A stretch of DNA of 64,000 bases from Dehalococcoidia bacterium. Its GTDB lineage: Bacteria; Chloroflexota; Dehalococcoidia; SM23-28-2; HRBIN24. The notes beneath the pieces were generated by a model that saw only the letters and a program-made list of their open reading frames with translations, was not told the origin of the DNA and did no database searches. Made by a program: the position numbers and the translations under genes. Position 1 is the stretch's first letter, and every line of letters starts with the position of its first letter. Positions 32,916 to 40,622 of the stretch are shown piece after piece. The stretch covers positions 1-64,000 of the forward strand of contig JAVVHA010000007.1 of the NCBI GenBank assembly GCA_032249735.1. Direction: 5' to 3'.

Positions 32916-34565
32916 CTAGCGCTCGAGCCTCACGTACCTCAGGTGCTCCATGACCAACGGGGGCACGAAGTAGCCCTGCACATAGGGCTTCACCACATAG
33001 GCGGAGCGGGGATGTAGCAAGGGGATCCAGGGGGAGTCCTGGACGATGATCTGCTCCGCTTGCTGGTATATGCGGAGGCGGGCCTGGCGAGCCTCCTCGG
33101 TATCGGTGGGCATGGTGCGGGCCTGCTCCAGGAGCCTGTCCACCTCGGGGTTGGCGTAGCCGGTGCGGTTGTCTGGGCTCTGGCTGTGGAAAAGGATGTC
33201 CAGGAAATCCTCCGGGTCCAGATAATCGGCGATCCAGCCCAGGGTCATCATATCGAACTGGCGGCGATCGACCTGCTGGAGGAAGGTGGCGAACTCCACC
33301 TGCTGGACCTGGGGCCGCACCCCCAGGTGCTGCTCCCACATGGCCTGTATGGCCTCGATGACGGGCCCTGGTGTCCCCCCCACGCCCGAGACAAGGAGGC
33401 TCGCATCCCGCAGGATCTCTGGCCCTCCCGCCTCCATAAGGAGCTTGCGGGCCTCTTGGGGGTCAAAGGGCAGGCCCTGAATGTCGGGGTTGTGGCCTGG
33501 GATGCCAGGGGGCAGGATGCCCTTGGCTGGCACCGCCATCTCCCGCAGGACCACCCGCGCCAGGGCATCCTTATCTATGGCCATGGCCAAGGCCCGGCGC
33601 ACGCGGGGGTCATTGAAGGGGGGGCGACGGGTGTTGAAGCCCACGTAGTAAGTAGCCAGCTCTGCTACCTGTTTCATCTCCTTATTAAGGGAGTCGCGAG
33701 GGTCGCGCACCCTCTCTATGTCGTTGATGCCCACAGGGGCCACGTCCACCTCCCCGTTCTCATACATGGTGAGAGGGGAGCCGCCGGCCAGGAGAAAGGT
33801 GATACGGGATAGGGCAGGCTTGGGCTCCAAGTAGTAGTCGGGGTTGGGCTCCAAGACGATGCGCTCCCCCAGGCGCCACTCCCTGAGCTTGAAGGGGCCG
33901 GTGCCGATGGGCTGGCGTGTCCATCCGCGGGGGTTGCCCTCCACCTGTTCCCGTTTCACCACGTAGGCGGTGGGGTAGGTGAGCTTGGCCAAGAAGTAGC
34001 TCTTGGGGGCGTCGATGGTGATCTGTAGGGTGAAGTCGTCGATGACCTTTATGCCCGTCACCTCCTGGGCCCGCCCCCGGGCGAAGTCCCTGGCCCCCAC
34101 GATGTCCCCCAAGTAGGTGAGGGCAACGGTGGAGCCGGTGCGGGGGTTTAGGGCCCGCTCCATGGAGTACTTGAAGTCGTGAGCGGTGACCATGCGGCTG
34201 CCATCGTGGAAGAGAACGCCACGTCGCAGGCGGAAGGTATAGGTGCGGCCGTCGGAGCTCACCTCCCACCGCTCAGCGATGTCGGGGACGATGTTCAGAT
34301 CCTTGTCGAAGGTTACCAGTCCACTGAATATCTCCACGATATAGGTGGCAGAGGCCACATCGGCGGCCAGGGCCGGGTCGAAGGTGATGGGATCGGGCCC
34401 AAAGAGGCGCAGCTCCCCAGCCACTCGCTGCGGCAGGGCCTGTTGTGAGGAAGGACGCCCGCCCCCGCCGCGGCCGATGAAGACGGTGATAACCCCGGCG
34501 GCCACCAATACGGCTAGAGCAGCGGCGGCCAGCAGGACGAAGGTGAGGCGTCGCTCCTGGTTCAC
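32916..34565 (-). CDS. ABC transporter substrate-binding protein, SBP_bac_5 family
   Basis: 549 aa. Peptide/nickel-type binding protein (FGPDPITFDPALAADVASA, then the ERWEVSSDGRTYTFRLRRGV motif of family 5). The N-terminus has one hydrophobic segment (~8-31) but no lipobox cysteine, so it appears to be held by an uncleaved membrane anchor or released, not lipidated. GTG 34565 follows GAGGAGG. It lies 13 nt after aspS and starts the transporter operon segment. Confidence 0.92.
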   Translation of the reverse strand: MNQERRLTFVLLAAAALAVLVAAGVITVFIGRGGGGRPSSQQALPQRVAGELRLFGPDPITFDPALAADVASATYIVEIFSGLVTFDKDLNIVPDIAERWEVSSDGRTYTFRLRRGVLFHDGSRMVTAHDFKYSMERALNPRTGSTVALTYLGDIVGARDFARGRAQEVTGIKVIDDFTLQITIDAPKSYFLAKLTYPTAYVVKREQVEGNPRGWTRQPIGTGPFKLREWRLGERIVLEPNPDYYLEPKPALSRITFLLAGGSPLTMYENGEVDVAPVGINDIERVRDPRDSLNKEMKQVAELATYYVGFNTRRPPFNDPRVRRALAMAIDKDALARVVLREMAVPAKGILPPGIPGHNPDIQGLPFDPQEARKLLMEAGGPEILRDASLLVSGVGGTPGPVIEAIQAMWEQHLGVRPQVQQVEFATFLQQVDRRQFDMMTLGWIADYLDPEDFLDILFHSQSPDNRTGYANPEVDRLLEQARTMPTDTEEARQARLRIYQQAEQIIVQDSPWIPLLHPRSAYVVKPYVQGYFVPPLVMEHLRYVRLER

Positions 34566-34578
34566 GGGGGCTGCCTCC

Positions 34579-36375
34579 TCAGCTTACCTCCTCCTCTTGT
34601 CGCACGCATATATGGAGCTCCTCCAGCTGTGCGGGGCCCACCGGTGCTGGTGCCCCTGTAAGGGGGTCGGTGGCCGACTTGGTCTTGGGGAAGGCGATCA
34701 CCTCACGGATGTCGTCCTGGCCGCAGAGAAGGGCCACCAGGCGGTCAAGGCCTAGGGCGATGCCACCGTGAGGGGGCGCGCCATAGTCCAAGGCCTCCAG
34801 GAGGTGGCCAAAACGGGCCCACGCCTCCTCCGGCCCCATGCCCAGGAGGCGGAACATCTCCTCCTGCAGCTCTCGCCTATGTATTCGGATGGAGCCGCCA
34901 CCCAGCTCCCATCCGTTGCAGACCAGGTCATAGGAGCGGGCGCGCACTCTCCCGGGGTCCCTCTGCAGCAGGGGTATGTCTTCCTCCTTGGGCGAGGTGA
35001 AGGGGTGGTGGACGGCGTACCACCGTCTATCTTCCTCGTCCCACTCCAGGAGGGGAAAGTCCACCACGAAGCAGAAGGCCAAGGTTTGAGGGTCGGCCAG
35101 CCCACGGGTGTGGGCCAGGTGGCGGCGGAGGCCGTCCAGAGACCTATTGATCACGTGGGGCAGGTCGGCCACGAGCAGGAGCATATCCCCGGGGCGGGCG
35201 CCTGCCCGGCGGGCCATGGCGGCCACCTCCTGAGGTCGGAAGTACTTGGCCACAGGCGAACGGAAGTCGTCGGGCCCGAGGGCATCGGCCGCCCCCAGGA
35301 TGGCGAAGGTGACCAGGCCCTTGGCCCCCAACCCTTGCACTAGCTTGGCCAGGTCTTCCACCTGCTTGCGGCTCAGGTCCGCCCCCTGGGGGAGACAGAG
35401 GCCCCTTACTTGCCCTCCCTGGGCCAGCACCTGGCGAAAGATGGCGAACTGGCACTCTTGCAGGAGGTCGGAGAAGTCCACAAGCTCCAGGCCATAGCGG
35501 ATGTCAGGCTTATCGGTACCGAAGCGCCGTAGCGCCTCATCATAGGGAATGCGGGGGAAGGGGCGGGTCACCTTCAATTCAGGACGGAAGGCTGCTACCA
35601 GGGCACACATGAGGTCTTCTATAAGGGAAAGGATGTCCTCCTCCTCAGCGAAGCTCCACTCCAGGTCCAGTTGGGTGAACTCAGGCTGGCGGTCGGCTCG
35701 TAGGTCCTCGTCACGGAAGCAGCGGGCCAATTGGAAGTAGCGCTCGAAGCCGGCTACCATGAGGATCTGTTTGTGCTGCTGGGGCGACTGGGGCAGGGCG
35801 TAAAAGCGCCCCGGATGGAGGCGGGATGGCACCAAGTAGTCGCGGGCCCCCTCGGGGGTGGGGACGGTCAGGATGGGGGTCTCGATCTCGATGAACCCCC
35901 TGTCCGACAGGAAGCGGCGGATGAACTGGGATACCTTGTGGCGGAGGACTATGCGCTGATGGAGACCCTCGCGCCTCAGGTCTAGGTAGCGGTATTTGAG
36001 GCGCAATAGCTCCTCCACCTCCGTCTCCTCGTTGACGTAGAAGGGAGGGGTGCGGGAGGAGTTTAGGATGGTGGCGCGGCGGGCCCGCACCTCTATCTCG
36101 CCTGTGGGCAGGCGGGGGTTTTCGGTGCCCGGGGGGCGCAGGGCCACCACCCCCTGCACCTGCAGCACGTACTCTTGGCGGGCAGCGTCACCCACCGGGA
36201 AGGCATCTGGCCCCTCGTGGGGATGGAACACCACCTGCACGATGCCCTCATGGTCCCGCAGGTCGATGAAGATGAGCCCTCCATGGTCGCGGCGTCGGTG
36301 CACCCAGCCGGCCAACGTCACCTCTTGGCCCACGTGGTGACGCCTGAGCTCCCCGCAGGCGTGGCTCTTTAGCAT
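34579..36375 (-). CDS. aspS: Aspartyl-tRNA synthetase
   Basis: Class II synthetase charging tRNA-Asp (possibly also tRNA-Asn); 598 aa, bacterial type with the GAD insertion. The N-terminal OB-fold anticodon domain is LAGWVHRRRDHGGLIFIDLR. Motif 2 FRDEDLRADRQPEFTQLD is diagnostic, and motif 3 is GIALGLDRL. ATG 36375 gives the conserved start; a 38-codon in-frame extension overlaps the promoter and hemW and was rejected. TATATT ends 10 nt before the ATG with no ribosome site, suggesting a leaderless mRNA. No gatCAB is in the window. Confidence 0.96.
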   Translation of the reverse strand: MLKSHACGELRRHHVGQEVTLAGWVHRRRDHGGLIFIDLRDHEGIVQVVFHPHEGPDAFPVGDAARQEYVLQVQGVVALRPPGTENPRLPTGEIEVRARRATILNSSRTPPFYVNEETEVEELLRLKYRYLDLRREGLHQRIVLRHKVSQFIRRFLSDRGFIEIETPILTVPTPEGARDYLVPSRLHPGRFYALPQSPQQHKQILMVAGFERYFQLARCFRDEDLRADRQPEFTQLDLEWSFAEEEDILSLIEDLMCALVAAFRPELKVTRPFPRIPYDEALRRFGTDKPDIRYGLELVDFSDLLQECQFAIFRQVLAQGGQVRGLCLPQGADLSRKQVEDLAKLVQGLGAKGLVTFAILGAADALGPDDFRSPVAKYFRPQEVAAMARRAGARPGDMLLLVADLPHVINRSLDGLRRHLAHTRGLADPQTLAFCFVVDFPLLEWDEEDRRWYAVHHPFTSPKEEDIPLLQRDPGRVRARSYDLVCNGWELGGGSIRIHRRELQEEMFRLLGMGPEEAWARFGHLLEALDYGAPPHGGIALGLDRLVALLCGQDDIREVIAFPKTKSATDPLTGAPAPVGPAQLEELHICVRQEEEVS

Positions 36376-36385
36376 GGCAATACCC

Positions 36386-36391
36386 AATATA
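36386..36391 (-). promoter_or_regulatory. -10 box of aspS
   Basis: Minus-strand TATATT, 10 nt before the aspS ATG. The -35 region is weak (TGTCCC at 17 nt). Confidence 0.4.
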
Positions 36392-36423
36392 CCGCAGGGC
36401 CCAGCCACGGGACAGGGACGCCC

Positions 36424-36453
36424 TTGACGCCCTCGCCCGACGCCGGGCACTAT
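36424..36453 (+). promoter_or_regulatory. Promoter of hemW
   Basis: TTGACG (36424-36429), 18 nt, CACTAT (36448-36453), then 4 nt to ATG 36458. Divergent from the aspS promoter within 80 bp. Confidence 0.4.
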
Positions 36454-36457
36454 GGGG

Positions 36458-37654
36458 ATGGACGTGCACAGCACCATTTCTTTATACATTCACATCCCCT
36501 TCTGTGAGCAGAAGTGCGGATACTGCGACTTTAACTCGTACGCTGGCCTAGAGGGGCTCATGGTCCCATATGTGGAGGCCCTGTGCCGCGAGCTGGCCAT
36601 CTGGTCCGGCGCTCTAGGCCGGCCGCAGGTGGCGACCGTCTACTTCGGCGGCGGCACCCCTAGCCTCCTTCCCCTTCCCCTTTTAGAGCAGGTGATGGAG
36701 GCGGTGCAGGATGGTTTCCGGTGTGATGGCCTGCGAGAGGTATCCCTGGAGGCCAACCCGGGGACGGTAGACCTGGCTTATCTAAAGGGGTTGAGGGCGC
36801 TGGGGATTAATCGCCTCAGTCTTGGGGTCCAGAGCTTCCATGACGATGAGCTACGGTTCCTTGGCCGTCTCCACTCAGCGAGACAGGCCCAGGAGGCCTA
36901 CGCCTGGGCCCGCAAGGCCGGCTTTGACAACGTAAACCTGGACCTTATCTTCGGCATCCCTGGCCAGGGCCTGCCTCGCTGGCGTAGGAACCTCCGTAAG
37001 GCCATAACCCTGGCGCCCGAGCACCTCTCCCTCTATGCCCTAACGGTGGAGGAGGGGACGCCCCTTGCCCACCAGGTGGCTAGGGGGGATGTTCCCGCCC
37101 CAGACCCTGACCTCCAGGGAGAGATGTACGAGTGGGCGCAGGGGGCTATGGCCCAGGCGGGGTACGAGCATTATGAGATCTCCAACTGGGCCTTGCCGGG
37201 GCGCCGATGTCTCCACAACCTCTCCTATTGGCGTATGCTCCCATATCTTGGGGTGGGCGCGGGTGCCCATTCCTGCCTTTGGGATGGGGAGCGCTATTAC
37301 CGCTTCTGGAACGTCTACTCCCCCCGCAGGTATGTGAGGGCCGTGGGCGGGGCCTGCCCAGATTCCCCCTCCCCTTTGCGAACGTTTCTGGGCCGCCTGC
37401 CCTTCGTGGGAGGGGTGGACGAGGGAGGGCCGCGGCAGGCCCTGGCTGAGGCGGTGATACTAGGCCTGCGCCTCCTAGAGGGGGTGGACATGGGCCAGAT
37501 CCAGAGCCGTTTTGGCCAAGACCTCCGGGAGAGTTACGGCGCTACCATAGATGAGCTCTCATCCCTGGGCCTCTTGCTGGTGGAAGACCACCGCCTGCGC
37601 CTCACCCAGCGCGGGCTTCTCTTAGCCAACGAGGTGATGGCGCGCTTCCTCTGA
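36458..37654 (+). CDS. hemW: HemW-type radical SAM protein (HemN-like)
   Basis: 398 aa. The radical SAM cluster motif is IHIPFCEQKCGYCDF; the four-cysteine pattern FC...KC.YCDF with a downstream Tyr/Asn is HemW-like rather than HemN-like. YFGGGTPSLLPLPLLEQ and LSLGVQSFHDDELRFLGR follow, and the C-terminal HemN domain is at ~300-398. HemW proteins bind haem and act in haem trafficking; coproporphyrinogen oxidase activity is not implied. The start is ATG 36458 or ATG 36452, both immediately after the -10 box. Confidence 0.9.
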   Translation: MDVHSTISLYIHIPFCEQKCGYCDFNSYAGLEGLMVPYVEALCRELAIWSGALGRPQVATVYFGGGTPSLLPLPLLEQVMEAVQDGFRCDGLREVSLEANPGTVDLAYLKGLRALGINRLSLGVQSFHDDELRFLGRLHSARQAQEAYAWARKAGFDNVNLDLIFGIPGQGLPRWRRNLRKAITLAPEHLSLYALTVEEGTPLAHQVARGDVPAPDPDLQGEMYEWAQGAMAQAGYEHYEISNWALPGRRCLHNLSYWRMLPYLGVGAGAHSCLWDGERYYRFWNVYSPRRYVRAVGGACPDSPSPLRTFLGRLPFVGGVDEGGPRQALAEAVILGLRLLEGVDMGQIQSRFGQDLRESYGATIDELSSLGLLLVEDHRLRLTQRGLLLANEVMARFL

Positions 37655-37659
37655 GGGCC

Positions 37660-38691
37660 TTAGAGGGAGTGGGCCCTCTTCACGGCCGCGAGGACAACCC
37701 CTATATCGGGACCGGGGACGTTGGGGCCATCGCCCAAGGGGTCGGGGGTGAAGTCCAGTCCCAAAAGGGCCTCAATACACGCCTGAACGGACCAGGCCAA
37801 GGCAGTCAGATGGTACCCACCCTCCAGGACGAACATGATACGCCCCTGGCATAGCTCCAAGGCCACCTCCTTCAGAATGGACGCCAGCTGATAGTAGCTG
37901 CGGCAGGAGAGGAGCATGTTGGCCAGAGGATCGGCGAAGTGGGCGTCGAACCCGGCGGAGACCAGCACTAACTGGGGGCGGAAGCGCCGCAAGGCCGGGA
38001 CACACACCTCCTCGTAGACGCGCAGATACTCTTGGTGCCGGCACCCCCGGGGCAAGGGGACGTTGATGGTGGTGCCCCGGCCTTCCCCCTCCCCCATCTC
38101 CCCCCAGTAGCCGGTGCCGGGGTAAAAGGGGTACTGGTGGGTGGAGAAGAAGAGGACGCGAGGCTCGGAATAAAAGGCGTCCTGGGTGCCGTTGCCGTGA
38201 TGGACGTCGAAGTCCACGATGGCCACCCTCTCCATCCCTTTCTCCTCTAGGGCCACCTTAGCGGCCACGGCTACGTTGTTGAATAGGCAGAAGCCCATGG
38301 CCTTAGTGGGGGTGGCGTGGTGACCTGGTGGTCGCACCAGGCAGAAGGCGGAGTCCACCGTCCCGTCCACGATGGCGTCCAGGGCTGCCAGGCAGCCGCC
38401 CACGGCCCTTACGGCTGCGTGGTAGGAGGCGGGGCTGACGTAGGTGTCGGGGTCCAGCCAGCCGCCGCCCTCATCCCCCTTGGCCCGCACCTGGGCCACC
38501 AGCTCCCAAGAGTGAACCATCTCCAGGTAACGTGTGGAGGCATCGCGGGCGGGGATGGCCACCATGCGCTTAAGGAGACCCGCCTCCTCCAGCCGCTCCA
38601 TGATGGCCTCCAACCGCTCGGGCCCCTCGGGATGGCCCGGGCTCTGGTGCTCCAGGTAAAGGGGGTCGTAGACGTAGCCCACCTGGGTCAT
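37660..38691 (-). CDS. Histone deacetylase-fold hydrolase (AcuC/HdaH-like)
   Basis: Zn2+-dependent deacetylase family; 343 aa. Substrate and metal residues are visible: RPPGHHATP (catalytic His pair), VDFDVHHGNGTQD (metal Asp/His), SAGFDAHFADPL (metal Asp) and VLEGGYHL (active-site loop; Tyr follows GG). Bacterial members deacetylate acetyl-lysine of acetyl-CoA synthetase, acetoin-linked substrates or acetylpolyamines; the target here is unknown. It is convergent with hemW (5-nt gap) and divergent from selB. A TATCAT box lies 12 nt before the ATG. Confidence 0.92.
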   Translation of the reverse strand: MTQVGYVYDPLYLEHQSPGHPEGPERLEAIMERLEEAGLLKRMVAIPARDASTRYLEMVHSWELVAQVRAKGDEGGGWLDPDTYVSPASYHAAVRAVGGCLAALDAIVDGTVDSAFCLVRPPGHHATPTKAMGFCLFNNVAVAAKVALEEKGMERVAIVDFDVHHGNGTQDAFYSEPRVLFFSTHQYPFYPGTGYWGEMGEGEGRGTTINVPLPRGCRHQEYLRVYEEVCVPALRRFRPQLVLVSAGFDAHFADPLANMLLSCRSYYQLASILKEVALELCQGRIMFVLEGGYHLTALAWSVQACIEALLGLDFTPDPLGDGPNVPGPDIGVVLAAVKRAHSL

Positions 38692-38703
38692 GGCTCGTCT
38701 GCC

Positions 38704-38711
38704 ATGATACT
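38704..38711. promoter_or_regulatory. Overlapping divergent -10 boxes (deacetylase gene and selB)
   Basis: ATGATACT contains TATCAT on the minus strand (38709-38704), 12 nt before the deacetylase ATG. It also contains GATACT on the plus strand (38706-38711), 9 nt before ATG 38721 of the selB frame. A second box TGC-TAGGAT (38728-38736) is better placed for ATG 38751. No strong -35 elements. Confidence 0.35.
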
Positions 38712-38750
38712 AGGGACTCCATGAAGGTGCTAGGATCCTTATCCGAGGCC

Positions 38751-40622
38751 ATGTACACCATCGGCACCGCCGGCCACGTAGACCATGGGAAGTCCACCCT
38801 CATCAAGGCCTTGACGGGCATCGATCCCGACCGCCTGCCGGAGGAGAAGGCGCGGGAGATGACCATAGACCTGGGCTTTGCCTGGCTTCGCCTTCCCTCC
38901 AGTAGGGAGGTGAGCATCGTGGATGTGCCAGGCCATGAGGGGTTCATCCACAATATGCTGGCTGGGGTGGCGGGCATCGATCTGGCTCTTTTGGTGGTGG
39001 CGGCTGATGAGGGGGTCATGGCCCAGACACGGGAGCATGTGGCCATCTTGGACCTGCTGGAGCTCTCCCATGGGGTGGTGGCTATCACCAAAAAGGACCT
39101 GGTGGACGAGGAGACGTTAGAGCTGGTGCGGCTGGAGGTGGAGGAGCTATTGGCCGGCACCAGCCTGGCTGGCTCACCCGTGGTGGTCTGCTCGGCGGCT
39201 ACGGGGGAGGGCTTGCCGGAGCTGGTGGATGCCCTGGAGAGGGAGCTGGCCCAGACACCGCCCAGGAGGGATATAGGGCGCCCTCGCTTGCCAATAGACC
39301 GTGTCTTCACCCTGCCTGGCCTGGGGACAGTGGTCACCGGCACCCTAACCGACGGCTCCCTGGAGGTGGGGGAGGAGGTAGAGGTGGTGCCGGGAGGGCT
39401 GCGGGCCCGAATCCGCGGCATCCACAGCCACGGCCGGGCAGTGGAGAGGGCAATGCCCGGGCGACGCACGGCCCTCAACCTGCCAGGGCTGGAGGTGGAG
39501 GCCATCGAGCGGGGGATGGTGGTCACCAGGCCCAACTGGCTCGTCCCTACCACCGCCGTGGACGTGCGCCTGCGGGTGGTGCCCTACCTGCGACGACCCC
39601 TACGTCACAACATGGGCGTCATCTTCCATGCCGGGACGGCCCGTGTCTCGGGACGTCTCATCCTCCTGGACCGGGACGAGGCGCGGGCGGGGGAGGAGGC
39701 ATGGGCGCAGCTGCGGTTATCGCGTCCTGTGGCAGTGGTGCGGGGCGACCGTTACATCCTGCGGGACCCCAATGATACCTTGGGCGGCGGCACCATCGTG
39801 GACGTACATGCTCCTCGTCACCGTCGTTTCCACCTGCCCACGCTGGTCCGCCTGGAAAGACTGGCCAGCGGCCCTCCCCAACAGCGGGTTCTGGAGCTCA
39901 TGGGTCCCCATGGCCACATCACATGGGGGGAACTGATCGCCCAGGTGGCCATGGCGGAGAGGGAGGCCCGGCAGGTGGTGGAGGGGCTGATAGCCTTGGG
40001 CCAGGTGGTGGCCCTGCCGCCCCAGAGGCTGGAGGCGGATACCACGTTGGCCACCTCCCAGGCCCTGGAACGTTGGTGGAGGGTGGCGGCGGAGGCCCTG
40101 GGGCATTACCATCGCCAGTGGCCCCTGCGGCGGGGGATGCCCCGGGAGGAGCTACGTAGCCGGTTGCACCTGCCGCCCAAGGCCTTTTCTGCCCTCATCT
40201 CCCTCTGGGAGGGGGAGGGGAAGGTGCGGTTGACAGGGGAGGCCGTGGCCCTTTCCTCCCACCGGCCGCAATTGGTGGGGGAGCAGCGTCGGCAGGCGGA
40301 CCTCTTCCTGGAGGCATTGCGCCAGCGCCCTTACGCCCCGCCATCTGCGGGCGCCTTGGACCCTGAGCTTCTCTCCTACCTGGAGGAGGAGGGGCTCATC
40401 GTGAGGGTGGCCCCTGATGTGGCCTTCGCCCGTGAGGCCTACCAGGAGATGGTGGATAAGGTGGTGGCCGCCCTCCAGGTCCAGGGGCGCATCACCCTGG
40501 CCCAGGTGCGGGACATGCTGGGCACCAGCCGCAAGTACGCCCAAGCCCTTTTGGAGCATATGGATCGTTGCCATATCACCATGAGGGTGGGGGACGAACG
40601 CGTCCTGCGGCGGCGGGACTAG
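38751..40622 (+). CDS. selB: Selenocysteine-specific elongation factor SelB
   Basis: Delivers selenocysteyl-tRNA to UGA codons marked by a SECIS hairpin; 623 aa. The GTPase domain has G1 GHVDHGKST, IDLGFAWL (G2), DVPGHEGF (G3) and TKKD (G4). Two EF-Tu-like beta domains follow, then a C-terminal region (~370-623) of repeated winged helices for SECIS binding. ATG 38751 gives the family N-terminus; ATG 38721 would add ten residues. selA, selD and tRNA-Sec are not in the window. Its TAG overlaps the secDF stop in a CTAG. Confidence 0.9.
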   Translation: MYTIGTAGHVDHGKSTLIKALTGIDPDRLPEEKAREMTIDLGFAWLRLPSSREVSIVDVPGHEGFIHNMLAGVAGIDLALLVVAADEGVMAQTREHVAILDLLELSHGVVAITKKDLVDEETLELVRLEVEELLAGTSLAGSPVVVCSAATGEGLPELVDALERELAQTPPRRDIGRPRLPIDRVFTLPGLGTVVTGTLTDGSLEVGEEVEVVPGGLRARIRGIHSHGRAVERAMPGRRTALNLPGLEVEAIERGMVVTRPNWLVPTTAVDVRLRVVPYLRRPLRHNMGVIFHAGTARVSGRLILLDRDEARAGEEAWAQLRLSRPVAVVRGDRYILRDPNDTLGGGTIVDVHAPRHRRFHLPTLVRLERLASGPPQQRVLELMGPHGHITWGELIAQVAMAEREARQVVEGLIALGQVVALPPQRLEADTTLATSQALERWWRVAAEALGHYHRQWPLRRGMPREELRSRLHLPPKAFSALISLWEGEGKVRLTGEAVALSSHRPQLVGEQRRQADLFLEALRQRPYAPPSAGALDPELLSYLEEEGLIVRVAPDVAFAREAYQEMVDKVVAALQVQGRITLAQVRDMLGTSRKYAQALLEHMDRCHITMRVGDERVLRRRD

